Shown here: positions 45,299-56,408 of the stretch, piece by piece
Position numbering within the stretch: position 1 is the stretch's first letter
Layout: the number at the start of each line of letters is the position of its first letter
From: Ursus arctos
Taxonomy: Eukaryota; Chordata; Mammalia; Carnivora; Ursidae
DNA length: 64,000 bases
Direction of reading: 5' to 3'
NCBI RefSeq assembly: GCF_023065955.2
Contig: NW_026622764.1
Location: 77,307,333-77,371,332, forward strand
Position numbers and translations under genes: made by a program
The notes under the pieces: model-generated
Databases searched by the model: none
Told to the model about the DNA's origin: nothing
What the model saw: the letters and a program-made list of their open reading frames with translations, nothing else

Positions 45299-45714
45299 TT
45301 TTTTGTGAAAAAGAAATAGAACACTTTATTTTACATTACACATTTCAAACCAATAATAATAGCTACCTTTGAGTAAAGAATATAATGAGTCAGTCTTGGA
45401 CTGAGTTTTTAACAACGTTGTTGAATATAACTTTGGAAAAACTTTATGATATATGTAGGATTATTTTTACCTTTTTTTAAAAATAATTTTTAAAATTATA
45501 TTGTTAGTCACCATACAGTACATCCCTGGTTTTTGATGTAAAGTTCCATGATTCATTAGTTGCGTATAACACCCAGTGCACCATGCAATACGTGCCCTCC
45601 TTACTACCCATCACCAGCCTATCCCATTCCCCCACCCCCCTCCCCTCTGAGGCCCTCAGTTTGTTTCTCATAGTCCATAGTCTCTCATGGTTCATTCCCC
45701 CTTCTTATTATCCC
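45299..45714 (-). mobile_element. 5'-truncated L1 with 3' transduced flank, minus strand
   Basis: Perfect 19-bp TSD CTCAAACAAATGAAATCTT at 45280-45298 and 45715-45733. From right to left: about 230 bp of young L1 3' end (to about 45484), a T-rich stretch, about 175 bp of non-L1 sequence, TTTATT (AATAAA on the element strand) at 45325-45330, then the poly-T at 45299-45304. This is the classic layout of a 3' transduction. Confidence 0.87.
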
Positions 45715-45964
45715 CTCAAACAAATGAAATCTTAAGAGAAAGCACTCTGTATAATACTATAATGGTGAATACGTGTCATCATAAATTTTTCCAGACCCAT
45801 AGAATATACACCACTGAGCGAACCGCACTGGACTCTGCGTGATCATGATGTAACAGTATGGGTTCATCAGCTGTAACAGATGTATCATTCTTCTCTGTAC
45901 CTTCTTCTTAATTTTGCTGTGATTCTAAAACTGCTCTAAAAAATAAAGTTTGAAAGTGACAACG

Positions 45965-46118
45965 GGGGTGCCTGGGTGGCTCAGTTGGTTAAACGTCTGC
46001 CTTCAGCTCGGGTCACGATCCCAGGGTCCTGCTTCTCCCTCTCCCTCTGCCTGCCACTCCCCCTGCTTGTCCTCTCTCTATCAAATGAATAAATAAAATC
46101 TTTAAAAAAATCCATATT
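45965..46118 (+). mobile_element. Can-SINE, plus strand, shortened
   Basis: Head GGGGTGCCTGGGTGGCTCAG; part of the middle (from GGGATCGAG to CAGCAGG) is missing. Tail AAATAAAATCTTT. GTGACAAC flanks it. Confidence 0.88.
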
Positions 46119-46138
46119 TAAAAAAAAGTGACAACAAT

Positions 46139-46340
46139 AGGGACTCCTGGGCTCAGTCGGTTAAGGGTCTGCACTAGGCTCAGGTCATGATCCCAGGGTC
46201 CTGGGATGGAGTCCCGCATCCGGTTCCTTGCTCAGTAGGGAGTCTGCTTCTCCCCCTGCCTACTGCTCCCCCTGCTTGTGTGCTCTCTCTCCACCTTCTC
46301 TCTGACAAATAAAATCTTTTAAAAATAAAAAAAATAAAAA
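46139..46340 (+). mobile_element. Can-SINE, plus strand
   Basis: Head GGGACTCCTGGGCTCAGTCG with a gap in the A box, tail ACAAATAAAATCTTTTAAAA. Likely TSD TGACAATAA-like on both sides. Confidence 0.88.
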
Positions 46341-46342
46341 AT

Positions 46343-46430
46343 GACAATAATATCTACCTTAAGAGATTGTTATGAAGATTAATGAGTTAATAGGTGTAAC
46401 ACAATTAGAATAATGCCTGGCAGGTTTTGC
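46343..46430 (+). repeat. MIR fragment, plus strand
   Basis: ATTGTTATGAAGATTAATGA...AATAATGCCTGGCA matches the MIR 3' part. Confidence 0.65.
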
Positions 46431-46560
46431 TTGGTCACAACCGGGAGTGGGGTGCTACTGGCACCTATTTGGTAGAAGCCAGTCATGCTGCTAAACATCC
46501 CCTCATAACAAATAATTATTTGGTCCAAAATGCAAATAGTGTTGAGGTTTAGAAAATATG
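46430..46560. repeat. hAT-type MITE remnant (probable)
   Basis: GGGGTGCTACTGGCACCTAT, AGCCAGTCATGCTGCTAAAC and TTGAGGTTTAGAAAA match a common non-autonomous hAT-type repeat also seen at 54185-54365. Subfamily not assigned. Confidence 0.55.
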
Positions 46561-48065
46561 CTCTAATGCTTCTGAGGCACCATGATGTGGATGGTCTTAC
46601 CTAGGGAGCGAATGTAGCTAAAGAAGAGAGAAGAACTTAAACTTGTGGCTCTCCAAGATGCTAAAGATTCCTAAGAAAGGTACAATGACTGAGGCCAGTG
46701 CGGTGTAAGAACACCAGGAGAATATGATAGTACAGAAGACAGAACAGTGTTTCCAGAAGGTAGGAGAAAAGTAACCAATAATAACACTTATGGTATCAGA
46801 ATATTTTCCAAATATTATATAAATGCAATCCATTTACTATGCACAATAACTGTTAAGTAGTTATTATTCCCAAATTACACATGGTGAAACCCAGCCATGG
46901 GTCTACAATGTCAAATGCTGCTGAAGTTTGAGATTTGACTGTCGCACCTGGTAAAGTAGAGGCTGTTGCCCATTATGCCAAGAGAGGTCTCAGAGGAATG
47001 GAATGCGGGGATAGATATCTGATTAATGTGGCTTAAGGAGATATCAAATGAACAAATAGAGACAGAAAATATAGAAAATTCTTCTGCTTTCTCTCTTTCT
47101 TTCTTCCTTTCTTTCTAATAAAGAAATAACTAAAGGACAACATTGATCTAGGAAGGATTTTTTTCTTTCCTTTTTTTTTTTAAGGTGACAGTTTTATCAG
47201 CAGTTTGTTTTGGATATAGTTGGGTAGCAGTTTGGATATAGTAGAATCCAGATCAAGTGATTGACCACTTGGAAAGGTAACTAGGTAACTGTGGAAGCGA
47301 AGTGTTTGGAAAGAGATGCTATCCAGTGGGTTGGCCTTGGGATCATTGGCAATTCATTCTTGTAACAGGAGGGAAGGCTACATATGGAATTAGGTTCGTT
47401 GATTTGATGCTGATTGAGTAGGGCAATTTTATTCTGATTGTGTCTTTTTCTTCAGCGAAGTTAATAAAAATTGACAATATTGGCTATGAATGAGGTGGGG
47501 GAGTGTTGGTTTGAGAGAGAGAAGATAGTCTGAAATTGTTAGGTGAGAGAAATAAGTAGGGGCTGAGGTTCTACCTGACATTTGTGGTTATAAATTTAAA
47601 GAGTGGTGAGAAAGTTATCACAGGAGGGAAAGGAGAGTAAAGAAGACGGAGAACGGAAAAGGGAGCATAAGCTCATGTTTATGTCGGCATGAGAATTTTG
47701 GAGCTGGGATTTTTGCTGAAGGAGAGGGATGTTCTCCAAGTTACAAGGGTTCATGGAGAATGTCTGTGTCTCATACTTAAGTCCGTGACACATGGGATGT
47801 AGGAAAAAAGGTCCACTTCTAGGGAGGGCTGTTGAGGAAGCAATCTTCAGAGGAAAACCATATTCCAGTTAAAGCAGGAAGATGTTCAGAGAAAAATTAA
47901 AGATAGGGGATTTTGCTGATGACAGAGAGTGAGTTTCCAAGCACTCAGTAGAAGGCTTTGGGGCAAAGGGGTGTGGGGAATTCGGTCAGACTCAGCAATT
48001 TACAGACCCATACGGGAATTAGAGTCTGAGTGATTAGAATTTGGATGGTCACTAAGGTAAATAGG
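46560..48065. other. Intergenic sequence upstream of PSPC1, nothing recognised
   Basis: Mostly unique-looking sequence with a TTTC-rich stretch at 47092-47116. No ORF above about 70 codons is convincing. It may contain regulatory DNA but I see no clear site. Confidence 0.5.
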
Positions 48066-48079
48066 GATTAGTCTTGATG

Positions 48080-48560
48080 GTGTTTTATTTTAAAATTTTT
48101 GGATCGTTTAAAAATTTTTAAGGCATAATTTACATACAGTAATGCTGACCCTTTTAGTGCAGTTTACCAAGTTTTGACAAACACATACAATTGCCACCAC
48201 CTCATTCAAAATAGAGTTTCATCGTTCCAAAAATTTCCCTGTGTCCCTGTGTAGTCACCACCCCAACCCCCCAGCCCCTGGCAACCTCTGATTGGATCTG
48301 TGTTCTGTAGTGCGTTCCTTTTTATTGCTGAGCATATTTTATTATGTGAACATCACACTCTTTACCTATCACTAGTTGGACATTTGGATTGTTTCCAGTT
48401 TTTGTTGATTACAAATAAAGTCCCTGTAAACATTTGCATGTAGTTTTTTGTGTGACCATGACCTTCACTGTTTAATCAGGAGTGGGATTGCTCTTCCTAA
48501 GTGAGCATATGTTTAACCTCATGAGAAGCTACTGAAATGTTTTGCAGAGAGTGAATTCAT
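48080..48560 (-). mobile_element. Old L1 3' fragment, minus strand
   Basis: AAGGCATAATTTACATACAG, GTTTCCAGTTTTTGTTGATT, GGAGTGGGATTGCTC and TTTAACC...AAGCTACTG are reverse L1M 3' UTR text, as at 57200-57960. Confidence 0.7.
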
Positions 48561-48619
48561 TTCTTTCTAACACTCACTGAGGACTGCCTGCCCATGTCCC
48601 AGGAGAGGTACTGAGCAGA

Positions 48620-48715
48620 ACTGAGTAGTTTGGCAGACAGTGTGTGGCTCACAGATCTTAAAATATTTGCAAACTGGCCCTTTACAGAAAATATTTGTTG
48701 ACTCTTGTTATGGAG
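48620..48715. repeat. Old DNA-transposon fragment (probable)
   Basis: TGTGGCTCACAGATCTTAAA...GCAAACTGGCCCTTTACAGA recalls a hAT-type repeat in reverse. Short and diverged. Confidence 0.4.
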
Positions 48716-49259
48716 TATGGTCCACAAGAATTCAGAATTTCATAAGCAATTTCATGGAGTCCTTCTCGGAGGTGAATAATCAACAGCATAATTATTTTAT
48801 AGAACGGGATAGATAGTCTTATCAGTAAATATAATAAAAACCTTGCTGTTTAAACGGGCAGAAATAAATGTTTTTACTTGTTTCAATTACTGGGAAATAT
48901 CTTCTTATTCAATGCCATGCATAAAATCTGCAAGTTTTCATTTTTCCATAGTCATTGAGAATTGAGCTGGATATTTAAAAGAGTATGGATATTCCCCAAA
49001 TCATTGTGTGCACACATAACACAATTATCTCACAAGTGCAACCCCACCGTCGGCTAATTCGGGAAGATGGGAAACCGCTTTTCGCGAAGCCTAGGAGGTG
49101 GCTTGGGCAGGCAGCTCAGTGAATGGCGTGCTCTTGCGCATGCTAGTTATCTTGCCGTTGGCGCCAATAATGCGCAGGCGCGTTGGCTCCGGCGACGGCC
49201 TTTGCGGAGGGGCGGGACTTACAGCCGGCGTCTCTTCTTGTAACTGCGGCTGGTGGCAG

Positions 49260-49435
49260 CGCCATTTTGAACGTGCGGCTACCGCGGCCGTGAGTCGGAT
49301 CTGGCAGGGCAGCGCGCTAGAAGACCTACCAGTCTTCTCTGACTATTTTTTTCTATATTCCATTTCTGTAGGTATATACAGAGATACAGCTATAGTTCTA
49401 GAATTATATCCGGTGTCTGAAGTTAACTCACTAAG
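49260..49435 (+). other. PSPC1: PSPC1 5' UTR (extent inferred)
   Basis: From the likely start to the ATG at 49436 there is no upstream ATG. A GTGAGT at 49290 and a TTTCTGTAG at 49371 could act as splice sites for an intron of about 80 bp, but such a short intron is unlikely. Confidence 0.55.
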
Positions 49436-49801
49436 ATGATGTTAAGAGGAAACCTGAAGCAAGTACGCATTGAGAAAAACCCGGCCCGCCTTCGAGCTCT
49501 TGAGTCCGCGGCAGGCGAAAGCGAGCCGGCGGCCGCCATGGCCCTCGCGCTAGCAGGGGAGCCGGCGCCACCTGCCTCCGTGCCCCCAGAGGACCACCCC
49601 GATGAAGAGATGGGATTCACCATCGACATCAAGAGCTTCCTCAAGCCAGGCGAAAAGACGTACACGCAACGCTGCCGACTGTTCGTGGGGAACCTGCCCA
49701 CAGACATCACGGAGGAGGACTTCAAGAGGCTCTTCGAGCGCTACGGGGAGCCCAGCGAGGTCTTTATCAATCGAGACCGTGGCTTTGGCTTCATCCGTTT
49801 G
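49436..49801 (+). CDS. PSPC1: PSPC1 first coding exon (RRM1)
   Basis: It begins at tandem ATGs (AAGATGATG, A at -3) and encodes 122 residues: [20 protein letters not shown]... through ...[10 protein letters not shown], then GTGAGT at 49802. Residues 30-55 are Ala/Pro-rich. RRM1 starts at about 80, with RNP2 LFVGNL (82-87) and RNP1 RGFGFIRL (115-122). Paraspeckle component 1 is a DBHS-family nuclear RNA-binding protein. It dimerises with NONO or SFPQ and builds paraspeckles on NEAT1 RNA. The N-terminus [16 protein letters not shown] is specific to PSPC1 rather than NONO or SFPQ. The Ala run looks slightly shorter than the human one I recall. Confidence 0.96.
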
Positions 49802-51061
49802 GTGAGTGTCGGGCCTAGCCGGTGGCGGTGTCGGGGGAAGGGGGCGTGAAGGGAGGCCCCTTAGAGGAGCGGGTCGCCGCGGCGGCCCTCCACGTTCTTC
49901 AGCCGCCTTGGAGAAAACCCTTGTCCCAGCTGCGGTTTTCGCTGTGGCCTGTGAAAACCGCGGCGCCTCCCGTCCTTGTCTTTCCCGCCGTGCTGGATTG
50001 TCCTCTCACCCAGAGCGGCGTTTTAGCCCGGTATTTCCGATTAGCGGGCTCGGTTTCCCGTCGCTCCGCGATTGCTGTCGCCAACGTTTTCTGCTCTGCG
50101 CGCGTCCGGCTTCGCTTGCCCCGCGCTACGTAGGCTTCGGCTAACCCGGCCCAATGGGTTCTAGTTCTCTGGTTCCGACAAGATTCAGAAACGTTTTGGG
50201 GTGAGACTTCTTCCAGGAAAAACTGTTGTAAGGTAAATGAATTAGATATGAATTTGGAACGGAAGCTTCGGTCTTACCAGAAATTTCATTGGGCATGGAG
50301 GACCAACCAGCGGACTCGCTTCTTAAATATTTTCCAAATCATCTCCTTGGTTGCAACCCGACTTGCATGCGTTTAACGGTAAACCATGTTGTTTCTCACC
50401 TCAGCGCAGCCCACCTTTAACTGCCTAGTTCTTAAACTCTGTAATACTGGGACGGTGTCGAATTGTTACGTATCTAATGTAGGATGTTCTCTTTCCAAAC
50501 ATTCTGGACGTTTCCACGTTTTGGGGTGGGGAGTATATTATATTTTACGTGCACATTTTAATGCTAGAAGAGTACACATTTTACTTTTTAGTCTAAGTCT
50601 TAAAAGTTTTCCAATAACATGCAAAAATTGTGCCTCACACATTTTTTTTAAAAAAATTCAAACAGCGGGGGTTTGCTCTTACGGGACAAAATACCTACCT
50701 CGGTTTTCCTAAGTGCTTTGTCGTGAACTCCGTCAGTGTCAATTAATATAGCTTTATTGTATTTTGTATTTAGATGCTTGATTTTTTTCCCAACAAAATA
50801 TTTTTCTTGGAGACACTTTTACACAAGGGCTTTTTGTGTTGTGTTGCCTTTCTAGTTTGACCGTCGAATTTTATGTGCATGGCAGTTTGTGGAAGCTAAT
50901 TGGAGTTTTAACATTCAAAATCGGGTTCTCTTCATGATTAGCCAAGGCAAAATTTTAATATGTAGATAGAATTGATTGTAATTTAATGACGTATTTTTTA
51001 GGGAGAACATTTAAAGTCTAAATGGCTTCAAGAGAGGGTGAATCTTCATAGGGTATATATA

Positions 51062-51254
51062 TATGTATATATATTTTTAAAGATTTTATTTATTTGACAG
51101 AGCGAGCAAGAGAGGGAACACAGGCAGGGGGAGTGGGCGAGGAGGAAGCAGATTTCCTGCTGAGCAGGGAGCCGGATGTAGGGCTCAATCCCAAGACCCG
51201 GGTATCATGACCTGAGCCAAAGGCAGACGCTTAACGATTTAGCCACCCAGGCTC
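51062..51254 (-). mobile_element. Can-SINE, minus strand, in PSPC1 intron 1
   Basis: Reversed body and head ending CCACCCAGGCTCCC. TSD TTCATAGGGTAT before (51045) and after (about 51257). The tail has become (TA)n. Confidence 0.9.
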
Positions 51255-51689
51255 CCATTCATAGGGTATTATTAATGAGACCTGGAAATTCTCTTAAAAT
51301 TGAAGTTATGTAATCAGTGCGTTTTGAACGTAAAGTTATAAATAGTTATCTTTTGGACGTTAGAGAAACAGTCTGTCATTTGGTAAAATTATTTTTAATA
51401 TAATTCCAAAAGTTATCTTAAAGGAATTTAGGTTTCTACAATGAAGTATTTTAGGCAGTTTTTAGTAAACTTTTCCAAAAGAAGTTATTTAACATTTTCA
51501 TAGTCTTGAGCCTCTGGCACCCTGTGGTCTGTTCTAAAGTTGACATTCTGGAGGAAGAATGGTAGGACTGCACATCCTTTTGTTTTGGAAGCCTTACACT
51601 TAAAAAATAAGCCAGTAGTAAACATTTTGACATGGAAAAATCTTCTTCCATCTTTAAACCTACTAATAATCCTTTTTTTCCTTTAGTGT

Positions 51690-51890
51690 ATTAGCCCTGT
51701 CCAATAGAACTTCTGCAGTGATGGAAATGCTATGAGTAATGTGCTGTCCAGTGTAGTAGCTACTAGCCGTATGTGACTTTAGGGCACTTGAAATGTAGCA
51801 ATTGTGCGGGAGGATTTAAACTTTAAATTTTTATTTATTCTTAAATTTAAATAGCCACATGTGGCTAGTGGCTATTAGCTTTTAGTTTCT
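51690..51890. repeat. Palindromic hAT-type MITE
   Basis: CCTGTCCAATAGAACTTCTG at the start and AAATAGCCACATGTGGCTAG near the end, with an internal inverted repeat (AGCCGTATGTGAC against GCCACATGTGGCTAGTGGC). A non-autonomous DNA element; subfamily not assigned. Confidence 0.6.
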
Positions 51891-52600
51891 TTACTAAAAA
51901 AAGTCTATGGGATTATGAAATGGGGAGGTGAGGACAGCTCTTGTCTGCTCCTTTGGGATATGCTCCTCCAAACCTATCATGCTGTATTTTTTGTGTAGGA
52001 ATGTTAAAAATATGTCAATGGGAAATTAGAATTTAGCTTACAATTTTGACTTTATGGATAACTTTACTGTTTAATCTGGGCTGTATAATTAACAGGTACA
52101 TTTAAAAGCCTTCAGTATTTCTGAGCTATTATGTATCTTTTTCTACTTAGGAAAATCATGTAGTGTATACCTGATTTGAATGTAAGTAATGGTGTAGTGG
52201 CTATAGTATGTAGTGGTGGTGTAGTGGCTCTATAATAGTGGTGTAATTTTATTTGATTTATATTTTTAGGAATGCGTTTTACTTGTTCAGCAGTTAATCT
52301 TCAAAATTAAATAAATTTTCTTACCTTGCTGGTTGTAGGTTTCCGGTTAATTGATTAGGTGAGACAAGATTTTGGAGATGGTGTAGGGTCAGCGTTGCTA
52401 GTATGTAATGGGGAGGAAAAAGAATTGAAGTGGCATTTCCTCCTAAAGGCCTAATCCATATTGTGAATCCATGGTACATGAGGGTTGATATAGACTGTTT
52501 ATTTTAGATACATTTCCTGGAATTTTAGACCTAAAAGCTTCTTTTTTAGGTTTTGACTGGTTACTGATTGGCTAAATTAACTGAGAAGTTGTAGTGTATT

Positions 52601-52711
52601 TTTTAAAAAGTTTACTTATTTAAGTGATCTCTACACCCAGTGAGGGGCTCGAACTGACGACCCCGAAATTAAGAGCCACATGCTTCTCAGACTGAGCCAG
52701 CCAGAAGTCCC
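52601..52711 (-). mobile_element. Short head-only tRNA-derived SINE, minus strand
   Basis: AAGTGATCTCTACACCCAGT, GAACTGACGACCCCGAAATT, CTGAGCCAGCCAGAAGTCCC. Confidence 0.75.
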
Positions 52712-52921
52712 AGTGCTGTATTTTAAAACTAGTTTAATATAGTTAAAACTGGTATTAGTTTGACTTGAACTTTGTTTCTGCTTTTATCTCCCCCTCCCCT
52801 ACTTTTAGCTTTAGTGAACCAGACTTCTGGTAGTGATTCACTCAAGTGTGGTTTCTTTCCAACAGATTTACATCTCTCCCTAGTCTTATATTATTTTCCC
52901 TATCAGTCATGCTAGCAATGC

Positions 52922-53099
52922 TGACCCTAGACCATCTCAAAAACTGTTAATTGGGAATTTGTTAGAAATGCAAATTCTGAGACCCCACCTTAGATTAGAT
53001 CTACTGAATCAGAAATTGTGGGGTTGGGGCCCAACAATCTTGGGTTTTAATTAGCCCTCCATGTTATTCTTATGTTTTCTAAGGTTTGAGAACCCTGTT
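52922..53099 (+). repeat. MER5A (hAT-Charlie MITE)
   Basis: ATTTGTTAGAAATGCAAATT, CTACTGAATCAGAAATTGTG and AAGGTTTGAGAACCCTG match MER5A from start to end. Confidence 0.85.
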
Positions 53100-53999
53100 G
53101 TAATTAAAGAGTTAAAAATAAACTGAATTTGCATTAATTTAGCCATTGGGGAGGACTACATACTCTCCCCTTGTGTTTTTGGTTTTTAATAATGAAATAC
53201 TGTGTGCTTCTTACCGAATGTCAAATACTAGAGAAGATTAGTCATAGAATCTCCTTAGTGGGCCTGTCCAGCGTATAATTTCAAGTGCTCTTTTAGTTCA
53301 GGGAAGTTTTCTTATTACAATTTTAATTCTAGTGAAAGATTGTCCCCTAACACATTAAACGTAATCACTGTTAAACTTTGTGTGATTTTTCTATATCAAA
53401 ACATATCGTACACATTCTGTTGTGATTTGAGATTTTCATTTAATATCTCTTTGACATTTTCTCATATCATTAGATTGATTTTTAATGACCATATTATATG
53501 GTCATTACATGCAGTTACCCAGTCAACTTTCTGTTGATAGACTTGAAGGCTATTTCTATTTTGCATCAGTGGATTTCCTTGTACTTATAAATTTAGTACT
53601 CTTGCAGTGGTGAATTTTAACCACTAGCCAACAATGAGAAAAGAAAATGTGCTTTGGAAAGAGCCTTTCGAAAGGGTCCAGTGGACATCATGAGATCCTA
53701 ATTCAAGCAGTCTCTATCTTGGGGTAGTCACTTAGTTTCTTGTTATTTTTTGTATTCCTTTAAGTTAAAAACCTATAGTTTTACTTTTTATGCAGAGTGA
53801 TGCATGGACACTAGCTGGAAGGAGGGATTTATGGTGTATTGGTAGAGATTATGGATTCTGTATAGGTCCAGGGGTGAGTTACTTCCATCTGTCTAGGCCT
53901 GTTTCCCCATATGTGTAGTGGGAATAGTAACAACCCACTTTGTAAGATTGTTGATAAGGATAATGGAAGCTAATTTGTGTATGTGTGTGTATTTATACA

Positions 54000-54045
54000 G
54001 GTATATATATGTATATTTATATATGTATATTTATATAAAATAATG
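54000..54045. repeat. (TATA/TATG)n microsatellite
   Basis: Alternating TATATA and TATGTATATTTATA sequence. It follows a GTATGTGTGTGTATTTATAC stretch. Confidence 0.75.
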
Positions 54046-54184
54046 AATGGCTAGTATATAGTACCTACTTAGTAAAAGTTACCTTGTTATTGTTGTTCTG
54101 TGGCATGAAGTAAAGAAATCTTTGGTTTCATTTCAAACACATTATTTTAATTGATTTTACAGATAACTTTAGTACACATTTACA

Positions 54185-54365
54185 GCAGTGGTTCTTAAGT
54201 GGGGTGGTTTTGCTTCCTAGGGGACATTTGACACTGTCTGGAGACATTTTTCATTGTCAGAAGTGGGGGTTCTACTGACTTAAACCTCCTGTAATGCACA
54301 GGACAGCCCCCCACAACAAGAATTTTGTCCATGAAGTCAAGAGTGCTAAAGTTGAGAAGCCCTGA
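54185..54365 (+). repeat. hAT-type MITE
   Basis: CAGTGGTTCTTAAGTGGGGT to AAGTTGAGAAGCCCTG, with GGACATTTGACACTGTCTGG inside. A common old non-autonomous hAT-type repeat, more complete than the copy at 46430. Subfamily name not certain. Confidence 0.65.
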
Positions 54366-54639
54366 TGTAGAATTATTTAAACCATGAAGAGCATAAACTT
54401 TGAAGAAGGATTATGGTATTGAAAACTCCTGACAGCATAAACATTTGGCCCAAAAGTACTAAAAATTGAATTCACTGCCAACTGTAAAAAAATTACTTGA
54501 TTTAGCATAAAAATTGGGATTTCCTGCTTCTCTGGGGGGGGGGTATGTAATGTTGTGAATATACTTGACTGAATCTGAACAGGAGATGCCCCCTGGAAGC
54601 ACTCTTCAGTTTTATTTATTTCATTTATTTATTATTTTC

Positions 54640-54745
54640 TTAAGATTTTATTTTTAAGTAATCTCTACTCCCAGTGTGGGGGTTGAATTCACAACCCCGA
54701 GATCCAGAGTGACACACTCTATCAAATGAGCCAGCAGGCGTCCCA
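54640..54745 (-). mobile_element. Short head-only tRNA-derived SINE, minus strand
   Basis: AGTAATCTCTACTCCCAGTG, ATTCACAACCCCGAGATCC, GAGCCAGCAGGCGTCCC. Confidence 0.75.
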
Positions 54746-54979
54746 CCACTCTTAAGTTTTAGGAAGTCCTCACCAGGTTCTCTTTATCCTCCTACCCTTA
54801 TAAACATTTTACTATGAAAAAATTTCAGATATATAGTAATGAATATCCATAGATCCACTATCTAGATTCTCTAAGTTTTGTTAGTTTTTTCCCACTTATC
54901 TATTCATCGCTCTCTGCCTATCAGTTCTTGACTCTTTGAACACTCTAGCATGCTTATCATTAACTAGAGTCCAGTATTA

Positions 54980-55150
54980 TTTTTTGAGGCATTTGAAATC
55001 ATACAGTGAAATGCACAAATTTTAAGTGTACAGTTTGGTGATTTTAGACAAATAACATTTGTTTAATTCAAACTCCTGTCAAGATACAGAAAACTATCAT
55101 CACCCCATGAAATTTCCTCGTGCCTCTTCCCATCCCCAGTTAGACCCAAA
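54980..55150 (-). mobile_element. Old L1 3' fragment, minus strand
   Basis: GTGAAATGCACAAATTTTAA, ACTATCATCACCCCATGAAA and TTTCCTCGTGCCTCTTCCC are reverse L1M 3' UTR text. Confidence 0.65.
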
Positions 55151-55311
55151 AGCATTTTAAAAATCTATGCCTTTCAGTTGTTGGATTATATGACATATTA
55201 AGTACAAAGTAGCTATTGCTTGTTAGACATTTATTGGATGCTTGCGGTTCCTTTAAGAATAGCTTAAGTTAAAAAAAATTTTTAAGAGTAACTTTTATTT
55301 ATTTATTTATT

Positions 55312-55418
55312 TTTTGAGATTTTATTTTTAAGTAATCTCTATATCCAAGGTGGAGCTTGAATTTAACAACTCTGAGATTAAGTCACATGCTCTACTGTCT
55401 TAGCCAGTTAGGCACCCC
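55312..55418 (-). mobile_element. Short head-only tRNA-derived SINE, minus strand
   Basis: AGTAATCTCTATATCCAAGG, ACATGCTCTACTGTCTTAGC and GTTAGGCACCCC. Confidence 0.7.
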
Positions 55419-56408
55419 AAGAGTAAGTTTTAAAAATAGGTATTTTGAAAATCTATAAAAAGGTTAGATTCATTTGTCCTTATAAAATTAGTTCTGTAGA
55501 TAGATTTTTGCATAAGTGTAGTCATTTAAACCTGTCATGAATATTTTAGGGATTGAATAAGGATCTATTGTGATCTTAAGACTTTTTTCATAAGACAGTA
55601 TATTTGCTCACTAACAAGTGCATATAAAACTTCTTTCAATTCTCACTGGAGAGTTCTCACAACACAAAGAAAAAGAACATACCTATATTAAACTTATAAG
55701 TTTGTTGATTATGTTTAGATGTGTGTATTCTGTACCAACAATTCTTCAAGAAGGACCGTCCCTGGTGGTTTCAGCAGTGAATGTATTTTTTAGTTTATAA
55801 ATGCGCGTGCACTTGATTCTCTCTATAATGAAGAGAACTCTTATGGCCCATGAATGTACACGTTTGCCTTTCTCAGTATAATGGAGAAATGTGTAGCCCA
55901 TGAAAGTATTTCAGAAATGGTTAACAACATCTGATGGTAGTTTTCATAGATGATATAAAAAAGAAATAAAAAGGAAAGGGGATTTTTCTGGCATTGGAGA
56001 GGTGGGATGTTTTATTAAGATGTAAATGTCAAAAACATGGAATATATGGGAAATTACTCTGTTTTAAATAATAGCTTCCTGTAACTGGTGCTTGGTCTCA
56101 AAAAAAGTAATTACAATTTTCTTTAATATATGTAGGAGATTTAAAAAAGATACTGCTTCGAATATTTAATAGCTCGTAATTTCTGAATAGATAATCTTTT
56201 AGTGATGACTTGGGACATTGGGATATTTAAACATACTTACTGTTGAATAATTAATACAATGCACGTGATACCAAAATTGAATGACACAAAAACAAAGTGA
56301 CCCTGTTAGCCATTTCCAAAAGCTACCCAGCTCTTCTCCCTAGAAACCACTATTTAAAATTATTTGTGTTACTATCATCTTTAAAAAGTGATTTTTCCTC
56401 CTAAAAAG

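Larger units (their letters stand above)
42669..45958 (+). mobile_element. Old L1M-like element (L1-E), right part
   Basis: Continues after L1-C with RT text (GCAGATCATATGATTGTGTA), then the C-terminal ORF2 region and a 3' UTR (TGATCATGATGTAACAGTAT...CTAAAACTGCTCTAAAAAAT, ending AAAGTTTGAAAG near 45955). The 3' UTR is of the old mammal-wide L1M type. Four SINEs and one L1 insertion interrupt it. Confidence 0.82.
49040..50130 (+). promoter_or_regulatory. PSPC1: PSPC1 CpG island and promoter
   Basis: The only strongly CpG-rich unique segment in the window. Sites seen: NRF1-type TGCGCATGC (49135-49143) and TGCGCAGGCGCG (49171-49182), a CCAAT box (49164-49168), a GC box GGGGCGGGA (49209-49217) and a YY1/E2F-like GCGCCATTTTG around 49259-49269. 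No TATA box. This fits a broad housekeeping promoter; the transcription start is probably about 49250-49300. The other strand might also be transcribed from it. Confidence 0.8.
49802..56408 (+). other. PSPC1: PSPC1 intron 1
   Basis: 6.6 kb with GTGAGT at the start and AG at 56407-56408. CpG-rich up to about 50130, then AT-rich. It holds four SINEs (one long, three short), two hAT-type repeats, a MER5A copy and an L1 fragment. The stretches 50130-51040, 51257-51690, 51890-52600, 53100-54180 and 55420-56400 contain nothing else I recognise. Confidence 0.85.

Noticed and set aside
49098..49439. 113-codon ORF across the PSPC1 promoter and 5' UTR
   Set aside because: Its ATG lies upstream of the likely transcription start. 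It ends overlapping the PSPC1 ATG and has no recognisable protein features.
49806..50144. ORFs of about 100 codons in the start of PSPC1 intron 1
   Set aside because: CpG-island sequence with few stops, directly after a good splice donor.
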